From assembly GCA_017447265.1 (NCBI GenBank), contig JAFSOA010000015.1, positions 124,001-188,000 of the forward strand: a stretch of DNA of 64,000 nt, read 5' to 3'. The notes under the pieces were generated by a model. That model saw nothing but the letters and a program-made list of their open reading frames with translations, searched no databases and was not told the origin of the DNA. The DNA is from Bacteroidales bacterium. GTDB lineage: Bacteria > Bacteroidota > Bacteroidia > Bacteroidales > UBA932. The position numbers and the translations under genes were made by a program. Below, piece after piece: positions 63,177-64,000 of this stretch; position 1 is the first letter of the stretch; each line of letters opens with the position of its first letter.

Positions 63177-64000
63177 ATGAAAAAAATGTTGTTTTTCCTG
63201 GCCGCTGCCGGGCTCATTGCAGCCTCCTGCGGCACCAAGCCTGCCAGGACGGCCGGGCTCAACTACGACTACATGGACACCACCGCCCGTCCGGGCGACG
63301 ATTTTGCGAAGTACGCCACCGGCCACTGGGGCGACTTCAACCCGCAGCCGCCGGAGTATCCTTCCTGGGGCGCTTTCACCAAGCTCGCTGAAGAGAACAC
63401 CAAGACCCTGGCCAGCCTGATCCAGGGAATCGCAGCCCAGGACAATGAGAAAGGCAGCATCGCCCAGAAGATCGGCGACCTCTACAACATGGCCATGGAC
63501 TCGGCACGCCTGAATGCCGAAGGCGCCGCGCCGCTGAAGGCCCACCTCGCCGAGATTGACGCCCTCGACAGCCGCGAAGCGCTCCTGCAATACTGCGCCA
63601 GGGAGCACGACAACCTCCTCTTCAGCATGTATGTCGACGCCGACGAAAAGGATTCCGACAACAACATCGTCGCCATCGTCCAGGGCGGTCTGACCCTCCG
63701 CAACAAGGAGTACTACTCCTCCAAGGACCCGCAGAACGTGATGGTCCGCGAAGCCACGAAAGAGCATATGCAGAAGCTCTTCGAACTGGCCGGCTACCCG
63801 GAGAAAGAAGCGGCCGCCAAGGTTGCCCGCATCTGGGCACTGGAGACCGAACTCGCCGCTGCGCACTATTCCATGGAAGAGCAGCGCATCCCTGAAAAGA
63901 ACTACCACAAGATGAGCGTGGACGAACTGATGGCTGCCTGCGCTCCCTTCGACTGGAAAGACTATCTCAAGAATTATCGTTACGACAAGACGACGGAGGT
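63177..64000 (+). CDS. M13 family (neprilysin/PepO-like) metallopeptidase lipoprotein, N-terminal part
   Basis: The first 274 codons of a zinc peptidase cut by the window end. A lipoprotein signal (AASC, Cys18) is followed by the M13 N-terminal pattern LNYDYMDTTARPGDDFAKYATGHW (about 27-50), WGAFTKLAEENTKTL, and GLTLRNKEYYSS, all typical. The catalytic HExxH part lies beyond 64000 and cannot be checked. Own promoter box upstream. Confidence 0.9.
   Translation, partial: MKKMLFFLAAAGLIAASCGTKPARTAGLNYDYMDTTARPGDDFAKYATGHWGDFNPQPPEYPSWGAFTKLAEENTKTLASLIQGIAAQDNEKGSIAQKIGDLYNMAMDSARLNAEGAAPLKAHLAEIDALDSREALLQYCAREHDNLLFSMYVDADEKDSDNNIVAIVQGGLTLRNKEYYSSKDPQNVMVREATKEHMQKLFELAGYPEKEAAAKVARIWALETELAAAHYSMEEQRIPEKNYHKMSVDELMAACAPFDWKDYLKNYRYDKTTE

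Noticed and set aside
1-64000. CRISPR arrays, insertion sequences, prophage or integrative-element genes
   Set aside because: No regularly spaced repeats, transposase, integrase or relaxase reading was found.

Overview
The window is a chromosomal segment of a high-GC (roughly 60%) member of the Bacteroidota, most likely an uncultured gut- or rumen-type Bacteroidales. Evidence: many genes are preceded by the Bacteroidota -7 box TAnnTTTG; lineage-typical families are present (DUF4295 beside rpmB/rpmG, a BACON lipoprotein, DUF1460, DUF4421, DUF3667, C10 peptidase, long LepB); lipoproteins are abundant; Shine-Dalgarno sites are almost absent. I saw no transposase, prophage, CRISPR array or rRNA. 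The genus cannot be fixed from this sequence.

Layout. 1-3.3 kb (minus): tatC (cut by the window edge), tatA, valS. 3.5-8.6 kb: a fucose-isomerase-like protein, maf, kdsC, a DUF3667 membrane protein, a K+ channel and trmO, with two nested-palindrome repeats between maf and kdsC. 8.6-15.3 kb (minus): a 2230-residue NRPS. 15.4-24.4 kb: ABC-F ATPase carrying an in-frame palindromic insertion, umuC, umuD, a lipoprotein/flavin-reductase fusion, an M28 peptidase, carbonic anhydrase, a HAD phosphatase, a VanZ-like protein and a PLP desulfhydrase-like enzyme. 24.5-33.1 kb: amidase with golvesin-like and Fn3 regions; then mqnA, corA, nhaC, C10 protease and BACON lipoprotein on the minus strand. 33.1-37.4 kb: a third nested palindrome, then BadF-type sugar kinase, murQ, recR and a Na+/solute symporter as one operon, and tRNA-Thr(CGU). 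37.5-42.2 kb: DUF1460 protein, RNase P RNA, DUF1846 protein, glutaminyl cyclase, apt, pnuC. 42.3-48.6 kb (minus): rpmB-rpmG-DUF4295, thrS-infC-rpmI-rplT-lepB, and an M23/LysM peptidase. 48.7-64 kb: DUF4421 protein, a STAS/PP2C pair, a second NRPS (2423 residues) with a thioredoxin-like protein behind it, DUF4298, a GH2 lipoprotein and the start of an M13 peptidase.

The most notable content is the pair of paralogous two-module NRPSs ending in thioester-reductase domains. Both should release dipeptide aldehydes or their cyclised pyrazinone-type products. One has an intact N-terminal condensation domain, suggesting an N-acylated product; the other has lost the catalytic half of that domain, suggesting a free-amine product that can cyclise. 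No transporter, PPTase or MbtH gene lies beside either. Other observations: three copies of a nested palindromic element whose stem sequences differ but keep pairing; a set of genes with TAnnTTTG exactly 6 nt before ATG, implying leaderless mRNAs; infC starting on ATA behind a perfect AGGAGG; and a palindrome inserted in frame in an ABC-F gene.
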